Shown here: positions 33,901 through 44,916 of the stretch, one piece after another
Layout of the letters: each line of letters begins with the position of its first letter
Numbering within the stretch: the stretch's first letter is position 1
Assembly (NCBI GenBank): GCA_027596075.1
Contig: JADGJC010000050.1
Coordinates: 122,128-186,127, forward strand
From: Rhizophlyctis rosea
Taxonomy: Eukaryota > Chytridiomycota > Chytridiomycetes > Rhizophlyctidales > Rhizophlyctidaceae
Direction of reading: 5' to 3'
Length of the DNA: 64,000 nt
Position numbers and translations under genes: made by a program
Notes under the pieces: model-generated
What the model was told of the DNA's origin: nothing
Databases searched by the model: none
The model's input: only the letters and a program-made list of their open reading frames with translations

Positions 33901-34658
33901 GATTTGAGCTTTCGAGCTTACCGGCGCAAGTAGGGCGCTCAGTATCGCGGATAGTGTCCGCATTGCCACGTAGGGGACGGAGTCAGGCAGTTCTTGTCCA
34001 GCGATCTACAATGCGCCTTGAGGTCTTGAACTTTGCAATGGTACGACATGATGAGAGGGACTGCATACCTTGAACTCAAAACTGCCATCGTATTTAAATA
34101 ACCATCCGGTTGCAGCAATCATCAGCTTGGCAAGCTGGATAGTAGAGGTAATGATGGTAAGATTCATTTGTCCTAGTCGGACTTCCCACAACAAACATCA
34201 TTGCCATAACTCAGAAAGTCTGGCCGCACAACTTGCCGGTGGGTGAATATCCAAAAAGAAACGTCCATTGATGTACTCGTTGGCATGGCGTCCTATATGG
34301 CAAAGGCCCATTAGTAAGACAGGCCTAGCTTGACTGTTGTACCAAATAATACTGTCCTGCGATACTTACCAAAATAAACTTCATCCCAAACCACTTCGTT
34401 GGGGTAAGAGATGTTGTATACTCGAACGCCAATGGCGATGGCGGTCAACGTAATGAATGCAGCCACATCCGTTAGAGTATTGGACGATGCATGCTTCTGC
34501 GTAGTTGCTTGTTTTGACTTCACCGGCTGAGCAACAGCAGCCGGTTCGATAAGCTTGCTTATATGGTTCCCGTCATCCGCAGCTGTGGTGCCCGAGTCTC
34601 TGCGTTGATGTTTGTCGTTTCCAATGTTTCCTGGTTGGTTTCGTTGACGGAGTGACAT
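30952..34658 (-). CDS. dolichyl-phosphate-mannose protein O-mannosyltransferase (GT39, PMT1-like)
   Basis: ER membrane enzyme that transfers mannose from dolichyl-P-mannose to Ser/Thr of secretory and wall proteins. Spread over about a dozen or more exons. Exon 1 starts MSLRQRNQPGN and ends in the catalytic-loop motif VVWDEVYFG; the next exon continues RHANEYINGRFFLDIHPP. Then come LAKLMIAATGWL, KWVGLFTIATIGLASVF and luminal MIR-repeat pieces (EVGHGSIILLKHE with NYPEGSKEQ; KQSGCTLMSHPIPLPQWG). Later pieces are FWRKFLELQMLMFEHTF, IYFIGNPIVWNL and GWVLHYLPFFMMKRN. The end is FAPLTYGLPLIKKSCEALRW with WDFDCDTI. The MIR wording and C-terminus are closest to the Pmt1 group, which is my inference. 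The intron between IHPP and LAKL begins GC instead of GT. Confidence 0.87.
34135..34236 (-). other. GC-AG intron in the PMT gene
   Basis: The conserved HPPLAKL motif is only formed if splicing uses the donor CCG|GCAAGT and the acceptor CCAG|CTTGCC. GCAAGT is the normal consensus of the rare GC-AG intron class. Confidence 0.75.
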
Positions 34659-35372
34659 CTTGCGGTGGGTATACTACTTGGCAGATGGACGATATGATAT
34701 CCCCTCCTCCAAGCTGATGGGAAGAGGAAGTTGGTGAACGGCAGACGCTATAAGGAAAAGTGGGCGGGGTGCCATCGCTTGTGGCAACCGAAATCCTGGT
34801 CCCACAGTTCGTCTCTCCTCCAAGGACTGTAGGACCCACTCTCAAAAGACTATGGCAATCCTTGGCAGCCCACACAAACCCTCGAACTCCTCCCCGCTCA
34901 ACAGGTTCTTCCTCCTTGCCCTCCCATTGATGTAGGAATGTGGTACAGGAACAACCTGGAGGTTCACGCCGTTACACATTTCCACATACTTCCAATGCAA
35001 CCTCCGACGCGTGACGGTGTCGGTGGTGTGTGCAACCATGCTGCGCAACAGGTTGCAATCCATGGAACACTGCAGGGGAACTTCGGAACAGTGGAACCTT
35101 CCTCCAAAGGAGTGGCGTCCGCGTGGTGAAGGGATTGGTCATCCTGGGTGTTACAAAGTTGAATCTTGCGTGCACCACCTGCCCAAAATCATATGTTGCA
35201 ATGTTACCCCTTCGAGACACATCAGCCATCCTGTCATTCACGTCCACCTTGTGTTCTCGCATTTTACATAACTTACACCCAAGGCGGCAAGATGCTTGGG
35301 GCACTCCATGTTCATGCTACTTTACTCTACGCATCTACAGGCTGATTTAGAACCGACCTACTAGCTACACTG
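34659..35372. other. intergenic region
   Basis: 0.7 kb upstream of the PMT gene and downstream of the secreted Ser/Thr-rich gene. No supported gene. Confidence 0.45.
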
Positions 35373-36511
35373 CTATATCATACCATTAATGGCGGACAAC
35401 AGGCTGACCATCACCCCTATCAACACCCAGCATTCTCTCACGCTATTTCTGCCTACCGCAGCTCCATTAATATATGTCTTTTGCGATCCCACCACTGCCG
35501 CACCAGTCAGCGTGCACGTATTGCTATGGAGGATGGTTACATTTTCTGATGATCGGAATTGCAACCCAGAATTCACATACTCCGTTTGGACCGTAGCATT
35601 CACTCCGCCCCCACAATCAGCAGAACCATGCCAAAAATTGACAATGCCGCTCGTGTTGTCGTATTTGTACCTGTCTCCATCCTGGAGGAAGTGGCATGCA
35701 CCATCAGCCACGTAGCCTGCCGTCCATGCTAGTTGCGAGCAAGTCGTATCATTGTACGCGTTGATCAGTGCCCACCTATATTGTATGACGCGATCAGTTC
35801 ATACTTCCGGGGTCTTTCCTTTCTAATCTCAGCTTTATCGACCCACTTATCCTTTGGAACACCATCGAGGTGGTTGGCCGTTTGGAGGCATGTCGCTTGT
35901 ACATATGTTGCCGGCTGGTTGTTTGTGGTGGTACTGTTAGTCCGACATAACAAGTCCGATGGAGCAGGGCATGATGTTGCCGTAGTTTGAATCAGATAGA
36001 ATGGCGCTGCGGAATTTGAGAAAAGACCAGATAAGAAACAAAGGGGTTAGATGTGTTCGGTTGCCACTGCAGCAAGCAAATACTCACAAGTGCAGCCCGG
36101 ATCAGTATAATACACTTGTGTCAGCCAATACTGCCCGCGTACAGCTTGTTCCGGATGAAGGGGCGAGAATGGAATGGGTGAAGGTGGGGGGCGAGGTGGA
36201 CTCGATGAGGTCGAACTTGCCGAGGAAGTGACTGAAATCGTTGAAAATGATGCGGTGGAAGCGATGCCGGTGAATGAAGGGAATGAGGATATTGTGCGCG
36301 ATGCGCTGAATGTAAGTGGACTGGATGCTGTTGTGCGAGATGATGTAGGGTTGGATGACGACGTTGCGGTGATGGTAGAAGAACGAGAAGTGCCACTGAT
36401 TCCAGGAGTCGTCGACGACCGAGATATGGTGTTGGTTGTAGCTGACGCACTGCTCACCATTCGCATCCACATTAGCTGGAGCAATAGGTTAGCACCGACT
36501 AATATTCTCAT
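35373..36511 (-). CDS. secreted, probably GPI-anchored, Ser/Thr-rich Cys protein
   Basis: At least three exons. Signal peptide MRILVGANLLLQLMWMRMV, cut near SSASA; then about 85 residues of Ser/Thr/Pro-rich sequence likely to be O-mannosylated. A Cys-containing domain follows: YWLTQVYYTDPGC, FYLIQTTATSCPAPSDLLC, ATYVQATCLQTANHL, INAYNDTTCSQLAWTAGYV, ADGACHFL, WHGSADCGGG. The C-terminus (SVRECWVLIGVMVSLLSAI) looks like a GPI-anchor signal. Exon 1 ends in YYTDPGC before a GTGAGT donor; the boundary just before WALINAYND is ambiguous among several AGs. No family recognised. A second secreted gene of similar design lies just upstream on the same strand. Confidence 0.6.
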
Positions 36512-37027
36512 TGTGATGCAATTGGCAATAGTTGTTGCAGTCCCGCAAAGGTTGGAAAACCCCGAATTAACTCATTTTGAAATCTTCACTCTCCGCCTCA
36601 AGGAATTCCATAATCATGAGATGACGGTATGGTATTTTATTGCATTCAGCATGAAGTTCGGACATGCTTCATCCGGCGATTTGGGTCAAGAAGCGTGCAG
36701 CATAAGCAATCGGTGTCCTCCTGAAAACTTTCCGTTTTCAGACAGCATCAGATTTTGATCCGCGGACGGACACTTCTCATAGCAGCCCAAAACGATTGAA
36801 TACACTGCCAGTCCTCTTCACGCCGAATGGCTCCGCACGGTCGATATAGCTATGACAACAAGTGATGTATGCACAAAATCTACGGATCACATAAGTACAA
36901 ATAGAATGGGGAATGCTGAGCTGCTCACGGCGTCTTCAACATGCGTCCATCAACACCCCTCACCCAATATTTACAATAGATGCTTCCGGGATGCAGCCAA
37001 GTCGTTTACCCCTTTCCAATCTAGCTA
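36512..37027. other. intergenic region
   Basis: 0.5 kb between two secreted-protein genes on the minus strand; should contain the promoter of the left one. No other feature seen. Confidence 0.45.
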
Positions 37028-37985
37028 TCAATTGGGAACCAGCGCCACCGGCCCTCCAGCCCAGAACCGCCCAGCAGCCGTGGGAGCTGCTTGTGCAGCG
37101 GGTACAGCATTGGTGAACGCGACTGGGTTCACAGTCGCGAGGGGATTGCTCGCTGGTGCTGGGTTCGTCGCAACTGGAACCGTTGCAACGGTGGTTCGCA
37201 CTACTGAAGCACTGGCACTAGAAGGTGCGGAGCGGGTATTGTTGGAGGTGGTGCTATTGTTCGAAACAGTGGGAGGTACGGACGTTCGACGCTTTCGACC
37301 TCCTAGCAGGTCTGAATTCTTCTTCGTACATACGAAGGAGGAATTGCTCATATTGAGGATGGCGTCAAAGCGACCGGGTTCTTCACATGCGCATGCGTTG
37401 GTAAATGCTGTGTCGTTGAGACTGCTGGCGTAATGTGCGTCACGAATCCCTGGAGCGTGAATAGTCTGTCAGCCCAACATCTCATGATACCGCTGACCAA
37501 GTTGCCGTCAATATTCACATACCGTATCCTCCATTCAAACATCTCACACAAGTAGACCACGTCGACGAAAGGGTTTCCAACCCATCCTGATCCTCCGTCG
37601 ATCCACAAATACAGTCCCCAAGGGCCTTTTTGACTGCGTCCAATGCCGGCGGATTATTAGGATTGAATTTGAGAAGAGTGGAATTGCAGCGCTTCATGAC
37701 AGTATCGATAAATTGGCCGGTTCCCCCGCACCAGTCGTTTATACAGTCAGGTTGGTCGGTCTACATACCCGGAATGGTCAACTTTGAAGAACTACATAAA
37801 CCACATATATGCACACCTACCGGGTTTGGGTCCAAAGCATCCATCATTGGTCGCAGCAAAAGCTTTTGTTCGGAGGGTATGGGTGGAGTGGTTGCGGCAA
37901 TACCGGTGTTGGACTGAGACTCAGCCAAAGTCAGGAGGGCGCACAGAAACGCACCCACACCAAAAAAACTGGAGCTGATTCGCAT
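37028..37985 (-). CDS. secreted Cys-rich protein with Ser/Thr/Ala-rich tail
   Basis: Three exons. Signal peptide MRISSSFFGVGAFLCALLTLA, cut near AESQS. Exon 2 encodes a Cys domain (PDCINDWCGGTGQFIDTVM, KRCNSTLLKFNP, LGDCICGSTEDQ, WSTCVRCLNGGYG). Exon 3 adds NDTAFTNACACEEPGRF and SSFVCTKKNSD, then an Ala/Thr/Val-rich tail with repeated VATNP/LATVNP-like units, ending GPVALVPN. The tail lacks a strong hydrophobic end, so it is more likely secreted or wall-attached than GPI-anchored. The family is not recognised. The alternation of ten or more Cys with the low-complexity tail recalls fungal wall or adhesin-like proteins. Confidence 0.6.
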
Positions 37986-39028
37986 AGTGGGCGATATGGA
38001 GACTGTTTGTTGAGGTATACACGAAAAGGACTCTAGCTCCGTTCTATGCGAGAGAAGAAGTAGTCAGTCCAGAGCAGAAGCTGCGGGACTTGCCGACGAA
38101 ACTCTGTAGCTTGCTGATGTTTCAAGCGAAGGAATGGAACTGGGGAATGGCAGAGAAAAGGGAGCTCGAAAGCGAGATGCCTTTGGGAGGCTGGGATCCG
38201 TGTGGCAATGCACCGTTACACGAGAGCGAGCCGGTAGTACAGGCTCCACGCCTCACGCCAGCTTCAAATGTGGGGGTTTCAACCAACAGCTTGAAGTGGA
38301 CAGTGTGGACCCTCGCGCCCTGAATCCAATGCATCCGATGGAATTGTGAGATGCCATCGACATATTGCCGAATACGGTGTTGAAAGGTCGGTTCGGCTGT
38401 CAAAAGCGAACTTCAAGTAGATGATGTGATTATGGGCAGCACATTATGCGGCGGGTGCACGGTTCGTTTGCCGTGTCACATCAGTCGAAAATAATTCTCA
38501 TTTCTGTGAATCCTTTTATAATCCAGACGGTTGATGCGGAATGATGTGAAGATCAAATTGCCTGTTGTAAGATGACATGCCGGCACCGGTTGTCCTTGCA
38601 ATCGCGGACTTTCATTAGTATAGCAAACAACTCGTTGATGACGTCTTCAGCTAGACAAGGCAAACCGAATGCATTGGCGATCAAGAGCTTGATCTCAAAG
38701 CAGGGATGAACTGACTTTGAGTTCGCACAAGGCTTCACGGAGGAAACGCTTCACTATTGAAGGAAGCACCTGCGTGTCGCATTATGATTCTGGATATCGA
38801 TCCAAAATCGCAAATGCTTCATTCGTTCCCTTAACTCCTGTTGCCTCACAGTGCCACGACATGAAACTTTCGGGGTGGAATACCTGATCCGCAGCAATCC
38901 CAGATGTCCCGCACTCGCCTCATCCACGAAAGGCTTGACAGATCAATCTATCAGACGAACCATCACGCACTCCATCCAAGAAATTGTTTATTCCCGACAC
39001 AACTCAAACTTCCACCCTGTTATACATT
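37986..39028. other. intergenic region
   Basis: 1.04 kb with no supported gene. It should contain the promoter of the secreted Cys-rich gene and the 3' end of the PARP-domain gene. Confidence 0.45.
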
Positions 39029-39599
39029 TCAATACCACACCGGACACCCCGACCTAACACTCACAACAGCAACCGGCCACACCCTCTCCTTACTCCTAAT
39101 AACCACCATCGACCCATCATAATCCCCCTCCTCCACCGTAGCAACCGCCACAATCAACTTGTGCGTACTCGCATAACTCAACGCCAACCCAGGATTCTCC
39201 GCAAGATACACCCCACTTCCATGGTCTTTGCCATGCGCTCGCGGGACCTCTTCTCCCCCGATTTTGAAGCCTTCGGCGAAGATGCGGGCGATGTTTACTT
39301 CGGCGGTTCCGTGGAAGGCGTAAATCGTACGGGTGGATGGTTTGTGTGGTAGGGTAGCTGGGGCTGTTGCGCTGTGGAGTCCGGTGATTCCATTTGTAGT
39401 TTGTTTGGTGGGGTGGGTGGTTGGTTTGAAAAGAGTGTAGTCGATGTGGGTGAAGCTTGTTGCGAGGGGAGTAGACTGCAGGAATGTTTTACATGCGGTG
39501 ATGGACGGATGTTCCTTTTGGAAAGCTGTTAGCTATGAAGGGATTCTTCTCAGCCCCTCAATATAAGACAATACCTCCATGTTCATGTTGTAATACGTC
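39029..39599 (-). CDS. PARP catalytic-domain protein, 5' end unresolved
   Basis: ADP-ribosyltransferase fold. Two exons are secure: 39575-39599 and 39029-39525. The NAD-binding core reads TIYAFHGTAEVNIARIFAEG, FKIGGEEVPRAHGKDHGSG and VYLAENPGLALSYAS. This supplies the catalytic His (HGT) and Tyr (LSYAS) of the H-Y-[E/other] triad; VYLAEN equals the usual GVYL/GIYF motif. After it, HKLIVAVATVEEG and VWPVAVVSVRS end at a TGA. No third-position Glu is obvious, which suggests mono-ADP-ribosylation or inactivity. Only about 175 residues can be read. An acceptor (CTGCTAG) precedes the first exon, but no in-phase ATG exon was found to 40 kb, so the gene may be longer or truncated. Confidence 0.65.
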
Positions 39600-40526
39600 C
39601 TAGCAGGAAATGTGTTTCACATCATATGAGCGGAGACAACGACAGCGCAATCAAGTCGTTTGTTTGATGCAAGGCAAGGGAACAATTTGAAGAATGGAGT
39701 GTTGACAAGGAAAGCATCGATAATTCAAAAGACAGTGACGGAATGCGCAATCATGATATCAAGACAGGGGTGTGAGATTGTACATTGCATATTGCACCTA
39801 TCCAGCGGCGCAGCTAGGCATCTACACCTCCCTGCCTCCCACGACGCTCAGATGATGTTGAATCACGACACCACTCCCACCGCACAACAAATCCCATCGA
39901 CGCCACTTCTATGGCAGACCAATATACGCGCAGACAACCTGCAAGGGTATTCCGAATGTCGAATCCGTGCATGCCTATGCATGTAATTGGAAGTCCACAT
40001 TACCGCAAACGCCAACCCACGCATTAACCATCCCAAATTATTGGCCCGAGTTCATCCTGTACTGGTCCGGTATTAGACTTTCCTCCGGATTTTCCCCGAG
40101 TTGTTCATATGAAGTTTCGCGACAACCGGACGGAGGTTGGAATGTTGACATGACTCAATGTCATCCGGGTGGCAAGCGCCTATATAAACAGAGCCAACCT
40201 CCTGATTACAGGTCATCAAATTTTGCACTCCTATCAAGGCCTGAACAATTAGTGGCAGCTCTAGACGTAAATGACATCACAAACTTCATATTCAGTCGAC
40301 TTGAACTGGAAGCGTTGTACCCAATCATCATCTCCCCTACTCCACGCTTTCCGTCCATCGTTTTCCGTTCATCGTTTACAACAAATTCAAGGAAAATACA
40401 AGGAAGGCAAAACGGAGATACATGTCCGTCCTTAATGTCTTAATGAACCATCCATCATGTACTATATACAGAAGCTAAAGTTCAGCAAAATAACCCACGG
40501 AAGCCACCATTAATCTATCCGATCTT
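39600..40526. other. intergenic region with an unassigned TATA element
   Basis: 0.93 kb. A plus-strand TATA box near 40180 is followed by a 54-codon ORF (40271-40435, MTSQTSYSVDLNWK...) of unknown reality. The rest shows nothing supported. Confidence 0.4.
40179..40188 (+). promoter_or_regulatory. orphan TATA box
   Basis: The sequence gcctatataaacag is a consensus TATA element, with an ATG 90 nt downstream opening a 54-codon ORF. It also points into the 3' end of the minus-strand channel gene, so it could drive a short or antisense transcript. Confidence 0.35.
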
Positions 40527-42317
40527 CTAATCTCCACCCCCACCAACACCACCAGCTGCTGCATTTCCAGTGCCCACCGCATCCCCACCCCCAACCGTAC
40601 CCTTTCCGTCCCCCTTCCTCTGCCTCACTCCTCCATCCACATGAATTACCACCTCTGGCCTCCCCAGCGTCCCGCTAACCATCACCGCCTTCCCCCAATT
40701 GTCCGGATCGATTTTCGACTCCCTATGCATGACCGAATTCAACTCCTCCCGCGTGTCTTCGCAGAACTTCTCGACGGGCAGATCGTTGTCATCATAACCG
40801 AACGGGTTCTGTTGATGATGTGCAACGACAATGCATCAGAAATATACATCTAAGAGTCTCAAAAACGCTTATCGAAAACCAATGCTCACCTCAATCTCCC
40901 CACCGATACTCTCAATACCCAACAATGTGAAACTCGCGAGGAAGATCACGGGGATGGTTCCCCAGTATAATTTGGAAACGAGTTGGAAGGGGAGGGAAAT
41001 TAGGTACAGCATTAGGGTTTGTTTAAGGTGGATGCTGTATGCGAGTGGGATGGGAGAGTTGCGGATGCGTTCAAAGCTGGAAAGGCAGTCAATCATGCCT
41101 GAGAGGGCGTTGGTCATTGATGTGCTCATTGCGGCGTCGATTAGGTCTGTTTGTTTGTAAACACAATCGTAACATTAGTCGGTGCATAGTGAAATACAAG
41201 ATGGCCTCAGATGCCACATACCAGCCTTTCTGCACCTAGCAACATACGCCGCAATATGGAACGATAACTCCAAAGGCATGTTCTCGATATTCTTCTTCGC
41301 CTTCAAATCCGGCAAATGAGCCACCAAGTGACGCAAATCCTTGTATCTGTATCCTGGCTCATCGCGAAGGTAGTGCTTTGTTGCGACGGCATACGCAAGG
41401 AGGAGGTTCATGGCTCCCTTTCTTTCGTTCGTTTCCTGTTCGGTTTTGGGTGCGACGCCGATCCAGATGAAGCGGGAGAGGTTGCGGATGTGGGTGAGAA
41501 GGGTGGACCATGAGCGACGACCTTCCCAGTAGCGATCGTACGCCGTGTTAGTACGGTAGGACAGGAGAAGGGACATGACGACACCGAGGACCGTGATGAG
41601 AAGAGTGTCCATTACGAAGCCCTTGACCTATTGAAGTGAGGAATCAACACAATGGACGATGTACATTGGACTTCACAGGGATGTGACCCTTCCCTCCTAC
41701 CCCATCCCACCTCCCCACCCATCCCCCCTCCCTCCCCCCCTCCCTGATCCCCCCTCCCCCCCTCCGCCAATCTCCCCTCCCCCCTTCCTCCATCCCTCCC
41801 CACCTCCCTACCTCCCCACCTCCCCACCTCTCCACTTCCCCCCTGCGCACCCTCCCCAACCCAATTGAGTACATACCTGTCTGACCATGTACAAACATGT
41901 CCACAAAGTACCCCAAATCGTCAAAGCCAAGGAAGGGAGCAGAACCCTCGGAATGACAGACCCTTTAACTCGCCACAAGTCTTTATACGAGTACCGAGCA
42001 TGCGTATTTGTTGCCGTGTGGAATAACTTTCGCCGAATCTGATCCGCTTCTCGGAGACTTTCCATTGATATTCTGCCGCGAGTGGGTGTTTGTGGAGGTC
42101 TTAGGGTTGCAGGTGGCGAAGGGAGTTCGGGTGCGACGGGGACGAAGGTGAGTTTGTGGGATGCGGTTGTGTTAAGCGTTTCGAGTTTGAGTTCTTCTTG
42201 CGAGTCTTTGGGGTCGAGCGCTGGTATGATGGAGTCGTTTAGAGGCGCTTCTATAAATGGTCTAGGACCAGAGGCGGACGATGTCCGAGCTGGTGGGATG
42301 GGTTCGTTACTGGCCAT
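40527..42317 (-). CDS. bestrophin/UPF0187-family anion channel
   Basis: Four exons or more (exon 1 41877-42317; exon 2 41222-41627; the rest to 40527). Bestrophin-type proteins are pentameric chloride/bicarbonate channels; fungal and plant members belong to the RFP-TM/UPF0187 branch. A cytosolic N-terminus of about 110 residues (Pro-rich) precedes LLPSLALTIWGTLWTCLYMV and LLITVLGVVMSLLLSYRTNTAYDRYWEGR. The block SYRTNTAYDRYWEG is the family hallmark. RSWSTLLTHIRNL, KQTLMLYLISLPFQLV and IPVIFLASFTLLGIESIGGE follow. NPFGYDDNDLPVE, also diagnostic, precedes a Gly-rich tail. Its first intron is unusually long and C-rich. Confidence 0.9.
41689..41857 (-). repeat. C-rich (G-rich in the transcript) low-complexity tract within an intron
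   Basis: Most of the 249-nt first intron (41628-41876) of the channel gene is built from irregular repeats of CCTCCC, CCCCTCC and CCCACC, with almost no purine on the plus strand. Because the gene runs on the minus strand, the pre-mRNA carries many GGG runs and could fold into RNA G-quadruplexes. Confidence 0.85.
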
Positions 42318-42971
42318 TTTTCGTTGCTTATGTTGTCAAAGTTGAGCTGGATAGCGGACAAGGCAGACAGCGCAAGGGAGCACGAGAGCTCGCTGCGTAT
42401 TTGTGGGGTGTGCCGAGGGAAAGAAGCTGACCCAAGCCTGCGTTGATAGCTGCAAGAGTGCAGGACTGACAAGCCCGAAGTACCTATGTAGTATCAAGGG
42501 TATCAAGGGAGGTTTTCTTGTCCTCTTCCTTCTTCACCTGCAACTTGAAGGTGTTCCCAGCGGACTCCCAGCTCTCCCAGCAAGCAAAAATGTGGGACCA
42601 GGACCCCAATCAAAAATTCACCCCAATGGAATGCCCAGTAAATAAACAACAAATGCGGTTGCATGAAAACTGAGTTCTGCGCCTCGCCGTCAGTGTCACC
42701 CCGGTGTCACCCCACTCGATGAATATGCCGCCACCAGTGCCGCACATTCAATACGGGATACCGAGATACCGGCTGTCTGGTACAGTGGAATGGCCGCGCC
42801 TGACTCGTCCGATGGCGCGGACAAAAGAGGAGTCACATGAGCAACATTACCGAAGTCAAACTTTTGAAACTTTGACTCTCATCAAAAGCTCTCTCTTCAA
42901 ACGCCAGAATTTCCACTCGACTCTGCTTTTTTGGAAAGATTGAGGAGCCTCTACTTCAGAGTTGATCCTCA
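42318..42971. other. divergent promoter region
   Basis: 0.65 kb between the starts of the channel gene (minus) and SLX1 (plus). It contains a tandem near-repeat GGTGTCACCCC / GTGTCACCCC at about 42693-42714. No gene seen. Confidence 0.5.
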
Positions 42972-44916
42972 ATGTCGAGTCAACCTCGACCCGCAACCAC
43001 GCCTTCTCTCCCTACATCGGTGACCGCCCCTCAATTCTACGCCTGTTACCTCCTCACCTCACGAAAACCATCCTGCAACAACCATGCTTACGTCGGTTCA
43101 ACTCCCAACCCCGCAAGACGTATACGCCAACATAACGGTCACATAAAAGGTGGCGCAAAGAAGACTGAACGGAAACGGCCATGTATGTGAGCAGATGTAA
43201 AACACTGGCGCTTACATAATTTTATATGCGCAAGTACATAGACAATTTGGGAAGCTGATAGACCAAGCGCCAATGGTCAGGGGGGCGAGCATCGTGCCGT
43301 TCAAGGACAAATTACTTTACTGAGAGGAGTGGGCGTCATGCATCAAAGAGAAGGAAGGCTGATCAATTTTTCGTTACATAGGGGAAATGCTCCTTTTTGT
43401 CCACGGCTTCCCCAACAAATATGCCGCCCTCCAATTTGAATGGGCCTGGCAATTCCCGCACCTCTCCCGTCACTTCAAATCCACCTACCCCGGAGCGTAT
43501 ACCGGCACCCCGCGCGAACGCCTCCTGCCAACAAAACTCCGCGTCCTCTCCGACATGTTCCACCTCTCCCACTGGTCTCGTTGGCCTCTCCGCATCCACT
43601 TCCTAAACTCCGACATCGCCCTTCAATTCTCCGCCCTCCCAACTGCACCACCCAAACATATCGACATTAAATGCGGGCCAATGGAAAGCGTTCAACACGA
43701 ATTTGCAGATTTATCACCAGAAGATCATGCGATCAATCTCCACACCCACATCACCAAGCTCCACCTCGCAACTTCCTCCTCTGCCTCAGAAACTGATTGC
43801 ATAATTTGTCTCACGCCCATCAACATCGAACAACCTACCGAGTGGGTGACATGTACTCGCGAACTATGCCCGATGTTATCCCATCTCGTGTGTTTGTCGG
43901 AATGGTTTTTGGCGGAGGAAGGGAGAGGGGTGGGGAAGGAAAGTAATGAGAGGGAGCTTTTGCCGGTTGTTGGGACGTGTCCGTTATGTAGGGAGGAAAT
44001 GAGATGGGGAGAGGTGGTTAGGGATGTAAATGAAAGGGTGCGGAGCTTTGAAGTTGTTGCGGGAGGTGGTGGCGGTCGTGGAACGGGAGGGAGGAGAAAG
44101 GATATCAGTGAGGAAGTTGCAGGGGATGAAGGTGCCATTGGTGAAGAGGAGAATGACGACGATGACGAGGAGTTGGAGATGCTAGACTTGACGCAAAAGC
44201 AGAAGGACGTCACGACGGCCAAAGTGCGAAATTGCATGACGCGTGATTTTGTTCGGGAGGCCACCCGGGGTGTTTTGACGCTTTCTCAAACCGCCGGGCT
44301 GGTTTCGGAGGAAGGTGGGCGGAGCACCATCCGTGTCGCTAGAGTTTTGGAAGCGGTTAGGAGTGCGGCTGCGGCGAAGGAGGCGAGCAGGGATGGAAGT
44401 GTTGTGGTAGACGAGGGTGGGCTTGGTGGAGGGGTGGCGGGACCGAAGGGCAAAAGTAAGCCTCGTGGACGGCCGCCAAAAGGCCCGAAGACGCAAACTC
44501 AGACTCAGGTTGGCGGTGATGAAAATCACGGGGCGTCGACATTATCTCAAACTGGTAATGTCAGTCCCACGAAACGGAAGCGGGGAGGGGTAACAGGAGG
44601 GGTCGGCAAGAGTAGTGGTTCTGCAACAACGACAGTCGTTGCGGATTCTGACGACGATATTGGTCCATCAACATCCCGTAGTCGTCAACCCCGGAAACCC
44701 AAAACGAAAGATATGATTGATAAATCAATCATCGGAGACGTCCGTGATCTTTGCCATATTCCTTCTGCGTCGCTCTTTTCTGACCCGCTGTTGGATAGCT
44801 CTGACGAGGATGAGGAGGAGTTGATGGCGTTAACTCGACGTGTCGCGGCGAAGGGGAGGAAAGGCAAGGAGGATTTGGTGCCGATTGTGGAAGGGGTTGG
44901 AGGGATGACGTTGTGA
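42972..44916 (+). CDS. SLX1: SLX1 structure-specific endonuclease subunit
   Basis: GIY-YIG nuclease that, with SLX4, cuts branched DNA such as Holliday junctions and flaps. Two exons (42972-43182, 43382-44916) give 581 residues. The nuclease domain reads [28 protein letters not shown] (catalytic Arg in RRIRQHN), then [11 protein letters not shown] and [12 protein letters not shown] across the intron. The C-terminal SLX1 RING finger reads [31 protein letters not shown] and [16 protein letters not shown]. About 270 further residues are low-complexity and charged, with an AT-hook-like RGRPPKG, and end [15 protein letters not shown]. Most SLX1 proteins stop soon after the RING, so this tail is unusual and may aid DNA or SLX4 binding. 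The single intron keeps phase (CCA T|GG). Confidence 0.92.
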
